Assembly (NCBI RefSeq): GCF_032854445.1
Contig: NC_088301.1
Span: 4,949,703 to 5,013,702 of the forward strand
Direction: 5' to 3'
Origin: Liolophura sinensis
Lineage: Eukaryota; Mollusca; Polyplacophora; Chitonida; Chitonidae
Length of the DNA: 64,000 nucleotides
This document shows, piece after piece, positions 21,640 through 36,200 of the stretch. The notes under the pieces are model-generated. The model did not search any database. It worked only from the letters and a program-made list of their open reading frames with translations, and had not been told where the DNA came from. A program made the translations under genes and the position numbers. The stretch's first letter is position 1; each line of letters starts with the position of its first letter.

Positions 21640-22789
21640 TCCATCACATGGAGAACGCTATATTTTAACCTATTTTTGCAAAGAATTCAACGTTGAAAAG
21701 GTGTAACAGAGGAAAATGAAGTTCTCAGTTTGAAAAAATCTGACCCAAAGATAGCTTTCAGGACCAGAATATCTGCAGTTAGATATGGCATTTCAACCAG
21801 CTATCATTTGTATTATGTTTCATATGAAGCCAGGTGTAAACTGATTAGGACAAAATCTTCACCAAAAAACAAATATTCATTTATACTTTGCTTTTAGGTT
21901 AACTCATTTGCTTTATAATTTGGATTCAATCGGACTACCCCATTTAGAACACATTCGACACACATATGATAGACCATTTTAGGATCAATATGCAAATTCA
22001 TGTTATAAGTGTGGTTGACTTATTATATTACATATGAATCAATGGGTGAACTGGCGGTGATGTTGGCAAGTGGCGGGTTACAACAACAACACTAGCTTTT
22101 GATATGCAAATGATACTGTTGAGAAGTTGGACAAGATTCTGCTATAAAACAACCATGTATATTACCAAATCACACCACTTAGTGTTTGTGTTCCACAACA
22201 ACTACTACTTTGCATTTGGAAGATGGTTTTGAGTGGATTGTAAAGTTTTTTCTTATAAAAAAAGTACATTCATATAATTAACATCTGATAATCACTATAA
22301 TCCTTTTCAGAAATTTGTCAGATATTCTCCTTCTAAAGATTAATTATGCTTGCAAATAGAACTTGGTTAACAAACATACAGCTTACAAAAATAACAGTGA
22401 CAAAACAAATTTCCATCATTATAAATGATGAAAATGTATTTATAAGGATACCAATCAAAACCTCAGAGGATTCCCATTTCTGATTACATGTTAATATGTT
22501 TATGTACCTATGCAAGATGAAACAAAATGAGCAAAATGGACAAAAAAGAAAATGAAAAGGTAATAAAGAAATTTGAAAGAAAATGAACCATAAAACATTC
22601 TAGTTCCAGAAAAGGTTCATTTCAAGCTTATAGTTAGCAATCAAAAGATCAACAAACTGTGTTCCTTACACATATTCGTTTTACCCCAATTACTCACAAG
22701 GTACGAGTCACTTGGGTTCTCAGAACACTGCTCTTGTGAAAATGCCCTTTGGGGAGCTGAACTTGCTGAATCCCTTGGGAACTGTATGA

Positions 22790-23000
22790 TTCTAAGATGC
22801 TCAACAACCATAAAACCCAAAGGGAGCTGAACAACCATAGAACCCCAAGAGAGCTGAACAACCATAGACCCCCAAGAGAGCTGAACAACGCTTAAACCCC
22901 AAGGGAACTGAACAACCCTAAAACTCAAAGGGAGTTAAACAGCCCTTGAACCCCAAGGGAACTGAACAACCCTTAAACCCCAAGGGAGCTGACAACTCTT
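22790..23000. repeat. 27-bp tandem repeat in the midnolin 3'UTR
   Basis: About eight units of AACCCCAAGGGAGCTGAACA plus 7 bases. Several contain the 8-bp palindrome CCCAAGGG. If transcribed, the RNA would carry repeated CCCUUGGG motifs. Frames on the minus strand look open only because the period is divisible by three. Confidence 0.88.
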
Positions 23001-23920
23001 GAACCCTTCAGTAACTAGTTTCAAGAAACATTTCAAAATGACAGTGAACACAAAACACTACAAGTAAAGAAAATCCTAATCATAAATGAAAAATACATTT
23101 TTAAAAAATTTAATTTGAGAAACAAAACTCTATGATTTACATAACTGGTTAGAATACAGCATAGAGAGTCAGATATGGCAACCAAAACAATATATATTTA
23201 GTGCATAGCCTTTGTATGCAAAGGCTTTTTGTTATGAAGACCTAATCTACTCTTGTGTGTAAAATCTAACCATACAAAGACTATATTGTACATGTATGAA
23301 AATCAACACTATTTGACAACCACAAAGTAGACAAAACTGAACCATTTTTTGTCACCATTTACACTCATTTTTTCCATCAGTACAGTGAGGCTTCAATCAC
23401 ACTGTTTCAAATCTGATGTTCACAATTTTACAAGGTCATACAAGATCGTGCAACAACTGTTACAAACTGATGACCCTACTAACATTTAAGCCTCTGTACA
23501 ATTCTGTCAGTGTTCAACATTCCTTGCCTTACATGAAGGCACAACAGGCTAGTGCTCAGTATGTGAATAACACACTAAGGTGGTGCTTCTTACTGTGCAA
23601 TCAGCCAGCATAACATTGGTTTGCTGGATCGAATCAGTCTGACTAGAGTCATGAACTTGCATTTGCACACACCTCACAATGACCAGATGCTTGCCATTTC
23701 ACCGAGATCAGATGCCATGGTGACTGGTTGCTATGGTAACCAGACTTTCCCCATGGTGGGGACAGCGCCCTCCTTGCATAACAAGGGAAGCTGCAACCAA
23801 AGTGGGTGCCAGTTGAAGGCAACCCAAACAGCATCACAACTGTTGAGCTTTTGACGCTCCAACAAGTCGCGGAAACATTTTTCAGCCAACGACGACAAAG
23901 GTACGTGTGGTTGGATACAT

Positions 23921-24255
23921 TCACACGGCCAGGGTTTCGTGTTCCATCGGTGCGGTGTTGTTGTAAGAACTCTCGCCAACGGTTTCCCCGACATCCATCC
24001 CTACAGGCTTCATCGTTTCCACGGGTGATGGTTTCACACATGTGCCCATGGGAAGAGCACCGCTCTGTGTAGTGATGTCAGCGGGATGATTGTCTCTACA
24101 TAACCCGTGCCACTGGTACGGCGACTTGAGATCGCGGCGAGCCCGGCGCCGCATGCGCCTCTCTTCCATCATTTGTTGCAGTCGATGGAGTTTTCCTCTT
24201 AGGGCCTCTTCCTCATCACTAAAGCTCTTTGTTTCCACATCTGGGCAAAGGTTTC
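23921..24255 (-). CDS. MIDN: Midnolin exon 7: C-terminal basic helix and stop
   Basis: An acidic lead-in ([10 protein letters not shown]) runs into [20 protein letters not shown] then LKSPYQW, aligning with the human RLxxLLQxKRLRRKARRDARGPYHW region. The protein ends HETLAV before TGA at 23921-23923. The last hydrophobic residues resemble the vertebrate C-terminus. Confidence 0.95.
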
Positions 24256-27200
24256 CTGAAATCAAAGAAAAACACCATAGTACAGTAGAAAATCAAAAAT
24301 CAATGAATGAAAGGAAAAGTGTGTTCAAAAAAATTGAAAACCCTTCAATACAATCAATACTTTTCATTTCTGCTACACCATGAAGTTTCTTTGTAGCACA
24401 CAGGTCATTTCTGCTACACCATGAAGTTTCTTTGTAGCACACAGGTCATTTCTGCTACACCATGAAGTTTCTTTGTAGCACACAGGTCATGTTTGAACAA
24501 CAAAAACACAAAGCCATGAAATACCAGCCATCCAAACAATTTGAAAAGGATATAACTGCTCAAAACTTCAAACATTTGCATTTTTACTTGTCCCACTGTC
24601 ACTGTAAACAAAAGAAAAATCAGAAATGGATCCTCACATTTATTGTTCAACAAAAATTAATCACATGCAGGCCATTAAATGTGAATTTATCCATTAATAT
24701 GTACCTTGGTGGTTAAATGGAGGTCGGGATAGCTTTAGATTAGGTTGATGATGTGTGGGATCCTTTGGGCAAGCAGCAGAGGGTCGTAAAGCGGGATTGG
24801 CACCCAGAAGGTCATTAAGGATATGGATTATTGTGCTGATGTCTCTCTTGGGTTTTCCATCACGATCCTGCAGAGTTGGATCCAGTGTACCTACACAGAC
24901 AAAGAGCACATCTACATCCACAAACTGAATGATCTCAGCAAACAATGATCAAGCAGGTTGGTAATTCTGAAATACAACACTTAAATGTTACAACTGCATT
25001 AAGTTAGAAAATCTGTGAAAAGACGATTCTTGTTAATATATCAAAAGTTCTATACCATTACATTGTTTTACTTTTGTAAAATTATACAAAAGCTTATAAA
25101 ATTGAATATATTAACTAGTCAAAATGACAGCCAATTTTAATATTAATGACCAAACTTTGACCTTTAAAGACAGACTAAGAAATCAACGGTATGCAAGTTA
25201 AAAGGAACTGTATAAATTCATGCCAAGCCCCCACCTAGCCAACAAAAGCAAAACATTTTTTATTTTAAAATTAGAATTTTTAACAAAAAAAAGGATAATT
25301 TGTGAAAATACACCTGTAATAATGTAACCCCCTATCTGACCTTGGTCTGGCCAACAAGATTCAGGAATAAAGAATATACCCTAAAAAAAGGGTGAACTCA
25401 CCTTAAATATTTCACAGACAAAATGTATGAAAATAATGAAAACTACTAATTTGTGTAAATTTACATGCCCAGTTTCCTCCTACCATAAAGCTGGCTGGCT
25501 GCTGTCCTATAAGCGAAATATTTTTGAGTGCGGTATAAAACACCAGTCAAATAAATAAATGAATAAATTTACCTGAAAATGTTCCAGAGTACACTCCCTT
25601 GCCATGGTGGTGCATACTTTCTATAGTGGCTCCAGAATCCTTTTCTGCAGTGGGAAATGGGGTCACTTCATTGGAACACTGTAACAAAGCGGAATAAAAA
25701 AAAGCCCTGAGTAATATGATCTTGCTGGGTTCATGTATTTCTGTCAAATAGTCAATGATATCCCACTTCCCAAAACAATTAAGGCACAGCCACAGGTTTT
25801 GTGCTGCTGTGAAGCTTGTTGGGGACAATACCCAAGGCACCTGGAGAGATATGGAGTGACCACAGTGAAACCATAGCAATCTAACTGCTATTCTGGTGCA
25901 GGCTATAAACAAGAGCAAATCTGTAATATCTGTCACATCTTTCAAAGAGATCATGGAGTGTAACACTGAGGCATCCCCATATAAACTTGATAGCTAGGAT
26001 GTCAAAACTTTTATTGACTCAATGACTGACTGAAAGACAAGACAAACTTACAGAGCAAGTAACAGCTAAAAAGTCAAACTAAATCTTGAACTTTTCCATC
26101 TGTTGACTTCCCATGATCTTTTTAAAGATTACCATGTGATACACAGATGTGCATATATACAGGCATGCAGAGATTACCCTGTGATACACAAATGTACATG
26201 TATATAGAGATGCAGTCTTAAAATAAAAGTCAGACAGAAAAAAATAAAAGTCAGACAGAAAAAAAAATCGGACAGATGTACTTGTGGAATTGTTAAATGA
26301 TGGTCACAAACAGGATTAATTCTCACCTTTGGATTAACGGAGGTTATTCTGGATAACTGTTGAAGTTTTTGTGACAGGTTCCTGCTGGCCCGTGTGAGCG
26401 AGTTAGGGCTGAGAGGTGGGCCTTGGGAGGAGGTGCCCGTTACTGTGGAGTTGACAACCGTTGTACTGGGCACACCCTGCCCAACTGTGGGGCTTGGGCT
26501 GGCTGCTGCAGTGGGTGGAGTTAACAATGGGGCAGCATGATTTCTGTTGCGACGTGCCACACACGGTGCAGTGGAGAGCTGTAGTTGCACAAACATCATA
26601 TGGTCACCGAGACGCATTGCCAACAACAACGGAGCCTTGCCGGACAGGAAATCATTAACCTGTTTGGAGGGAGACGGGAAAGGCTTCAGGTTAGAATAAT
26701 GATTACACTGATGTTAACAGTCAGCAACGTCTTACACTACTGTTCATCATTAAAGCTCAACTAAAACTGATTGATAGAAATTGGTAAAACTGGTACAACA
26801 TACATGTCATTGATATTTTTTTATCACTTATGTACTCGCATTAATTTTGCATTAATTCTGTTTATTGCTTAGCTGCTAAAATGCTTATGTATATAATGTA
26901 ATAAAATGATGTTATAGGCACAAGTTATTAAAACATGTATTATGTAGTGGTAGATACCTGTGATGGAGTAAACTGCTGTCAATTTATGCATGTCATAATG
27001 GACAGCCCATTCATAAGGGAGACAACTCTTACAGGCATACAGAGCACACCCACCTGTGAATCGGAGAGGTTTTCCAAGGCTTGAATAACTCCTACTTCTG
27101 ACTTCTGAACCTGAAAAGAGGAAAAACAAGAAAAAATATAATGACCCTAATCTATTTATTAAACAGGTAATGGAGTAAAGCTACCCTGGGATCACATAAG

Positions 27201-30200
27201 CACTGTGTGGTACACATAGTACAAGGTACAATACCTTTGAACTTTCAGAACCAGCTGGACTTGACACCAGCACACCTAGGTACAGTGTATATCAATTATG
27301 CATTGTTCTTGTACTATACATCTTGTACACTTCAACTTTCAGATGGACAACGGCAAACTTTATCTGTTTATCAAAATAATTAGCCCTGAATTAATAATTC
27401 ATTTTTTTTTTAATTGAAATATATATTTATGTATATACAATTTGTAGATATATCTGTTTTATGTCTGATTACTAAGATATTTATTTAAAAGAATGTTAAC
27501 TAAGTGCTTGGGGTTATAAAACCTCACTTTCAACATTGCCGATACTTAATCATAAGTCAAGCATTAGGAGAGAGTTTACAATCATATATACAAACAAAAT
27601 GGCACGTATGCAGGACTTCAAACATAAGGAAATTTACACACTTGTTGCATTTTAATTTAATACATTCAGTAACTATTTTACAATATTTGATATTGGGTTA
27701 TTCACAGCATGACAGAACAAGATGGTAGACAAAGTACATTTGACCCATCTTGGGTTTATCAGTCATCACAAGAAGATCTTGCTTAGTCATGGTAATTGTC
27801 TCTCGTCCAATTACCACACAAGTCAGCTTTCATTAGTACATCCTAAGGCTATATTTAATGAGATGCTAATCACACAAGCTGGTCATTCAGGAAGGGGTAT
27901 TCTAGGATGTATTTATAAGTATTTCTGACACACTAGCTTACATCTTTTATATTTCATCGCTATGGAGAATTAATATATATCTACCATGAGGTAAATTAGA
28001 AAACCAGAAAGTCATGTGTTTATAAAGGGAGGGGGAGGGGGAAGGGGAGGGGGAGAGGGAGGGGGATAATGAAGTACAATGTACATTTGTAGGAAAGACT
28101 GCTGTGCTTGACGTCATCTGATCTAAAACTGGCCTAAACTATGCTGACTTCTGTAGATTACACATATGATTTTAAACATAATTTAAATGCACAATTGGGT
28201 ACATGTACAAGAATTTTGATACAAGGAGAAACTCAAGAGCAATTCTGAGCAACATCTTCAATAATGATGTTTGTAGAAGTGCATTCAACTATGTAGGCCT
28301 CCAACTAAACCCCCAAAAAAACTGCAAACATGATCTTAGAGTAAATAAAGAGCTTCGTGGAGAATTCTTGAGCAATACTGGAAAGAAAAGAAAGATTGAG
28401 AAATTAGGTCATTGGTGACGGCTTCATTTCACAAGAGCTATGAGGTGACGAGATTTGTGGGGCAGCCTACCTGACCTGTATGTACGTCACATGTTAGCTA
28501 GGCAGGTAATTAAGGGACAGGTGGCCATGTATAGGTATTAAAGCAGGTTTGGGGTGAATGCCCTGCTTTATTGATATAACCTGCCCAAACTGTACAAGCC
28601 CTGTGTACTTGGCAGATGTATCGTCACCATGGTAAGAAAACTATATCGCAAACTGGTTATATGGTGCAGCTAAGATTTTTGAAAAAAACAATTGTGATTT
28701 ATAAGTGGCGATTTTTGTGAGAGAAGCAGGGGAGAAAATGCACAGTTGCCAACAAAGATTCTACTTAACAAAAATTGACTTATTCAAACTTCAAAAGGTA
28801 ACACACAGCCCCCTCCCCCCCCCCCCCCCCCCACCACGCCCTCAACCCCACCCCCTTCATTTCCCAATTACACCCTGTGACCATGTAGATACACGTTGCA
28901 AGCTAAAAGAAATCAATGGCCCAGATGTAAGCTTAATCACACAAGAATCCTACCCGATTCAAGTGTCTGGAGCGCATTGTAAGGCAGCATGCCAGTATAG
29001 TGTAGGCTGCGACTAATGCGCAGCAGATTCACTTCAACACCTTCCCATGGCCATGTAAATTCCTCAGCTATTAAAATGACACACATGTATCTATTTTCCA
29101 CACTTTGACCTTATTTTCCAGTACTGCACCCTATTTTTTTTCAATATTTGAAACACAATTTTCCACTCTTGTAATTATTTATTTATTTACTTAAGTTACA
29201 TTTACCAATCCTTTTTTCCTTTAACATTTCACACTTTTTTAAAAAATGCTAAAAGCCTAAAAATGTAAGTCCTGCAGAGCTAGCCAATGAAATCCATCAT
29301 AAAAGCTACATTTAAAAACACCCTGCACATTAAGTTTGTCCTAGGCTGTGAATTTAGTGCAATCTTGGCCACCAGTCTGTGTGGGTGCAAGGAATGTGTT
29401 ACACTGTACCCTATAATTACATGTACTCTGAAAACATGCTGAACCTACAACAACAGACTGAACTCCCTGACCAATGCCTACACATCTAATACAGCACATG
29501 TGTGAACAGGTTAACGGGTCTACAATCCTTCCATATTTATCATTCCCACACTTGTTTGTACCTCATCTTTCCCCACGTACACTTTAGTCTACAGCCGCTT
29601 TGTTACATAGTTGACAACTTCCCCGATTCTATACACCCACACACTGCAGGTAGCTCGAGCTAAGCACCTCCACCAGGTATGCCCGCTATTTGGGAAGACT
29701 GACATACAGCTACAGGGCCAAGGCTTCTTTTCAACAGTGTGCCTATGTCATAGATTTCATACATAATGTATGTTTACTTACTTTAAATGCATTTTCAACT
29801 TATTTGCAATGGGAAACAATGTCTAAATCTTAATGTATGTATTATGCCTATTTCTTTGCTTTTTCAATACACAATACTTAATAAAATTATACCCTCAACT
29901 TTCCATCACTAACATGCACATTTACACATAATTAATAGGTGAAATTCAGTTCTCTAAATTACTATTTATCATTTTAAAAAAATGCGTGGGAAAGGGGATG
30001 GAGTGGTTTATGTATACTGCATGTAACAATAATTGATCGTACAGTATTATGCAATTATTGAATATAATGTAAAAATCCTAAGCATTTATATATTACATAA
30101 ATTTATAACAATGCAGGAAGAAGAGCTAAGGTTGGGGTGAAGGCTACGCTGTGCACGATGTGCCTAAAGGCTTTCATGCTGATACAGTCAGGCACTTTCT

Positions 30201-33200
30201 GGATATCATCACGACTTTATCCTAGTTCACCAGATTTTCAATCGACCATGAAAAGGCTCTGTGTCAGCCAGGGTTATATCTTGTGTGTACATACACTACA
30301 TACACTCAAGGGCATGTAGGCATGCAAATGTGACAGCTGACTTTAGTTCGGTAAACCTAAGCAGAAAATAAAAATTTGCCCAGGCTTTATTCAACATGCA
30401 AATTAGATTCAAAAAGGATAATCTTTTATAGCATAAAGGCCATGTGAATCTGCCCACTCATTGCCTTGATCTGCCCGAGGCTATAACAGTACCAGATTTG
30501 GCTTTAGCCACACTTAATTCTAGATACAGATACATGCCGGTAGTAATTAAATCTGTATTAAAATGATGCAATGGTAGGTCAGCTAATCTGGAGAGTCTCT
30601 ATATAGAGGGAGAGAGATAGAGAGATAGAGATATATTATTCCTCGAAAATAACATGAAGTTTGAAACTGCAGTTGGAATATAACAAAATGTAGAAAGTTA
30701 AGAAGGCATTTTATTATTTTTTTTTTCCCTATGTCAATTCTCCTCACCAGGGGATCTTTCTCTATTTCTTCAAATTATCTATATATATATATATATATAC
30801 ACACACATAGGTCACTGTGCATATTTAAACAGCAATGTAAAACATATTTAATGACAATGTTAATCTTCACAAGGTATAGTACTGTGGCAAATCCAACAAA
30901 TAATGTAAAGTGTAACTATTAAACTATTTAAAATGTTTCAAATAAAACTGAAATACTGAATCCTAGTGAAATAGTAAAATTGCCACAGCACTTTACCTAA
31001 TGCTAGGTCTAATCTTCAATTTCAATGTCACATCATGTTTACCATATCTTGTATTTTAACATTAAGAAGAAACCACCCATACACTTTACGAAGGTTTTTC
31101 AAAGATGATAGCTCACACTTCAGGTCAGTTTATTCTTCTAAAGTTTTCCTAACAATGGTAATTTGATTCATGTTTGAGATGCTCAAAACCATTCCACAAA
31201 TCGATACCTATATGAATATCCCCAAGTTTCTGCATATTCATACAGTTTACCCCTAAAAACTAGAGAGAATACATGCCTAAATCAGATGGTTCTATCCTTC
31301 CAATAGATTATTTTAGCTTTTACCTGAAAGTTCTGAAGTGGGTCAACCCAGAAAATGTTGTGGTATATATTATTTACCACACAGAATTTAAACATCTGAT
31401 CACAGGTGAAAAACTTTTACAAGCCCTCCCATTTTTTCCCTACCTTTGGTTAACAGGCTTGAAAAATTCGAAGTGAATAGAATTCCTTTACCAAACCACT
31501 TATTGGCTTCTGAGAGGTATTTTTTCTTTCTCTGTTCAACACCGCTACTAATTAATGATTTCATCTGAGTGTGACATTCATTCTGAACGTTCAGGAGAAG
31601 GATTGCAGCTCTGCGTAAGCTGATGTATCGGCAGAAGCTGTATAGACTGTGCTCAGAACGTGCCAAGTGCCAGTAACTAGCTACTGGGCTATTTTAGGCC
31701 TCCATTAAGAGGCTAGCCCAGATTCAGACAAACTGTGTCGTAACCTACGTCATAGACTAACATGTGAGCGGGCTACATAATGAATGACAACAGCACTGGC
31801 ACGATTTAATGCAGATTTCGTTTGTGCTGTAAACGGAATAAGGAAAACCTGTTGGGTCCTTTGCCAGGAGGACGGTGGATGGCGACAGACGTGTGTTTTG
31901 AGTCATCTGACAGACCATAGTGCGATCAACAGTCACCCACAGTACCTGTGAGAGCCGATACTTAACACCTCGTACAAATGTTGACACATTTCGCAGAATT
32001 GATTGAAACGTACATACCGATAACCCACTTTCCATATTTGGTAAGAGAGTGATGCGGCTGCCATCAGTGACCTGATAACACTGTAACTGCCCCGAATCCA
32101 GCAATCTGCAACACAGAAGTAATCAATGTCAATACCTATATCACAAAACAAGAATATTCAGCTCAGTAAAAAGTATACTGTACGAGTTTTTTTTTTTAAC
32201 ATAACCTTTGACATGCAATTTATTCCCTAATTTGTGGTTCAAAGAGTGTGCTTTGGTCAATATACATTCAACTGTGTTGTGTTTTCTTGTTGATATCAGA
32301 AGAGTATCAAAGTTTAATTTCAGAAAAAAAAGGACATGTGCTTTACGTATGGTAGAACATGTGGACTGAATGTTCATTCAATGGGTTGAAATTATAAAAC
32401 ACAGGAATATGATCAAATGATACCCAGGTGAGAAGACGCACATCTTACCTCTTGTGAATGGTAAAGATTTATTTAAGTTACCATCTGCAAGATCATATTA
32501 ATGTCAATATGCCCACCATAAAAATGCCAAACGATCAATCAATTCAAATCATATTCTTATTTCTGCTTTTTAACCAGTGAAGTTTGTTCACATATGCATT
32601 CAAATAAAAGATACAAACCTTTCAGAACTTTCATAGCTTCACTGAGTATAATTAATATGATTTTCATCACAACCTGTACAAACATGTATTATGATACTAC
32701 TAAATGTACACCAGTAAAGCTGTCTACCCTGATCAAATTGAAAATAAATACAGATGGTGGAGAATAACACCCTGCCCGTACCACCATCCCTATCCACCCC
32801 CTACGCCCCGCCCCCAGAACAGCATCCCACTGCCAAAGGCCTGATTATGTCATTGAATAACCTCAACAAAAACTTTTGAAAATAAAGATGAACACAGATC
32901 TGTTAGAGGATGTTCATGATGTACACACCTGTACCACTGCCTATACCGCTGCCTATACAAGCCTGTGCCACTGCCTGTACTTGCCTGTACCACTGCATGC
33001 ACCACTGTGTGTACCACTACATATATCACTGTCTGTACCACTGCCTGTACACGCCTTTACCACTGCCTGTAAATGCATGTACCACTGAATGTACACACCC
33101 GCACCACTGCCTGTACCACTGAATGTACACACCGTACCACTGCCTATACACATATAGGCCAATATGTAGGGGTACACTGGACCACAACATCTCTCATATA

Positions 33201-36200
33201 TTCATTCACTCAGCACACATGTTTCAGTGGGTGGGCACATAGTAATTACATGCCAGTGGGGATGTGACTTTTTACCACTTTTAATTTCACCCACATATAC
33301 CACAAGTCTGGGTTTTTTTTGATAAGATCTGTGTACAGCATAGCTCTGACAGCAAGTAGTACCACCTACCTCTTATAAACAGTAATATTTCAACTAATGT
33401 ATATGTTTAATAAAATATCAGTTAAATAAATAGTGCCATGTAGTCCTTTTAAATACCCCTAATTCAACTGAATTCGCTGATAATATTCTAACATACATGT
33501 ATCATAAGAACATGTCAAACACAAATCTTAGATGAATTTTTTTTTTGAACATCTATCCTGACTGAAAATTTAGTGAGTGAAAGATATAAAATGCATTTCT
33601 TCTGACATTCACGTCAACAAATAATGACATGAAGTTCTCTGTAGAGTAATTATGTTAACCGCCTCCTGAGTGATCACACACTGGTTAGTTGTGCAGCCTG
33701 AACTTCAGGTGAAAGTACACTTGGTACTTTGGGGGGTTTTCTCTTCTGCATCATTATTACTGTTTGGACCCTATCCTTAATTCAGACAGAGAACAGAGCC
33801 CCATAACTGCCATGTAATTGCCATAGATTTTTTGATTCATAGATTAAGTCACTGCTGTTTAAAGTTGTGCTCAACCCTGAGGTTTTGTGTGAAGTAATTT
33901 TAAGTTCTGTACTACCCCATATAAAGAATGTACGTAGGCCTATATCGCAAAGAATTACAGCGCAAAATTCCTGAAACCGCAGACCTTGTTCTATCATAAA
34001 GTTAAATACCATTTGATCTGACATAAAATATATTGGTTATCAGGTCCTACTTTGCCTTTATTGGAAGGGTTCAAACTCTACAACACATGCAAGTATGTGT
34101 GGGTGGGAATGTGATTACATATTTTCACATATGCAAGTATAAACATGCTTCCCATAAAATTAGCACGCCTACACTAATGAGAGATAACATTTTCAACAGA
34201 TCTACTACCATAGACGTTATAATTTTTTTTAACATGGAATCGAAAAAAATATAATGTGCATGTTTTCAGTACACAAGCATACATTCTTCAAAATTGTTGC
34301 TGGTCATCATATCACGAGTACTGTTAATAACTGATTTCCCAAATTTACCATGTCTTCTTCAAATTAACTGACATATATTCTTAATGAATGGCTTGGCTTT
34401 TATAATTAAACGTGTAAAATTTGACAAGACTTCAAATATTTAGAAAACTTAAGCCAGACGTGTGTAAAAAAAGTCCCACTGAAAACTGTATACTGTTTAT
34501 ACAGACCTACACCAACTGAACAATAAAAGTAGGTCAATATACCTACATTTTACTGCTGTGTTATAGTGGTGGGTGGGGAAGGTGTGGGGGGGGGGGCACA
34601 GGAAATTTGATCTGGTTCTGTTAATTGTACAACCTGCCACCTATTTTAGCTGTTTCATGCCACACGTCATAACGCACGTGCATGGATATCTATATATGGC
34701 CTGGGAGCATGAAAAGTTTACCTAAACAATAGGCTGTTGCTGACCCAGTTTTAGGGCTCTAGGCCTTGCTCTTCCCTCTTGTGGCCTCCTGCACACCCAG
34801 TGACAGAGGTGGCTGTATTGTTTACTTGTGGTTAAGTTAGGGTAACCACAAGCTCCTGTTTCCAAACAGCGCCATGTGCCAGGCAGGCATGCTCTGCTGA
34901 TCTGTATCTAGATAATGGCCTCAGAGAGGGTGCTAGGGCTTGGACATTTCCCCGCCCACATGCATATATATATTACACTGTTTGGAGGCAGGCATTGTAT
35001 CTCACTGTTCGCACTGAAATCTAATATCCTTTGTTGCGATCTTGCTAGAATGAAGACTAGAGTTCAAAACCGTGAGGTGTCAATTTGTAAATCTCAACCA
35101 TATAGAATTTTGGGGGGGGGGGGGGGAAGTGGGGTGTGGGGTGGTTAGGGGAGACATGGTGTGTTTGTCCAGGTATTCAAAGCCCAAGCCGTTCAATGAC
35201 AAACCCGTAAATGCACAGGTCTTTTTACCAACCTCACAAATAAAAACTAGAATACAATTTCAGTTTCATCAGAGAATTACATGTACTTCAGTGAATGTCC
35301 AAAAAATAATGAAAATCTGGTTAAACATCTCCTTATCTGGACATACAAGCACTTTTAAACTGTATACATGCGGTCAACACACACATCAATTAATTTAAGC
35401 TCAACTATGTTTACCATAAGACATAACTGTGTGTACTCCATATCCTTATTTCCCAAGCGCACATTTCCCGACCAATAGAATGGCAGATGTGTCACCAGGA
35501 CACAAGCTCACAGCTGTCAATAAACTCATACACTGCCTTTGTTTAGCGTAGCCACAATGACCATATATGGTCAAATCCCGACTGCGTTTCATAAATCAAT
35601 GAGTGGTCTGTGTTCTACCTGACCATAAACTAGTGTTGCCACAAACAACGCTCACTGATACTGACACATATCCTAAGAGCCAGCATGAATGGAAAAACCA
35701 CAGTGCGTCGTGTGTAGCCTGATCACCAGCTACACACACAACAAGGGAGGTCTGTTATAGTCTCCTACCACATCAGGAGTTACTACAATAGTATTTACTC
35801 CCCAGTTATTTTAATCCATACACAATGAGTATACATACTTCTTTGAGGTGTAACATCACAAATATCAAGATTAATAAAAGGGGCGAATCCTATATGAAAT
35901 AGTCATATTACATGAACACATGCTGCATATTAATAAGGGAGATAAAAATAGCAAAAATAATAAAATATACATGTATAATACAAATATCATAACTGTACTT
36001 TTCTAGGTTTCGCAATTTAAGGGATTCACATAAATCCATATTGATACGATGAAAATTTGTGCACTCTGATTTTAATTAGAGCACCTGAACTATAATAAAA
36101 CATGAATCACTCCTGGAAATATTATGTCTGAATATGTATTGTTTATGTTTATACCTGTATAAAAAATTTCAGTTCATTAGTTTATACGCAGGTAAAAAAA

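Larger units (their letters stand above)
21610..23920 (-). other. MIDN: Probable midnolin 3'UTR
   Basis: No other gene is visible here. The stretch is AT-rich and includes a 27-bp tandem repeat at 22790-23000. The clearest AATAAA on the minus strand is at 21634-21639. The end is inferred; shorter isoforms using ATTAAA-like signals are possible. Confidence 0.45.
27111..32017 (-). other. Midnolin intron 2
   Basis: Apart from a purine tract at 28021-28070, a C-rich tract at 28808-28838 and a TA/CA microsatellite at 30779-30807, I see no recognisable gene or repeat in this AT-rich intron. Confidence 0.6.

Noticed and set aside
23649-24041. 130-codon minus frame and overlapping plus frames around 23.7-24.1 kb
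   Set aside because: They are shadow frames of midnolin exon 7 and its 3'UTR.
25547-25966. 139-codon minus frame
   Set aside because: Only its end (25573-25678) is coding, as midnolin exon 5; the rest is intron read-through.
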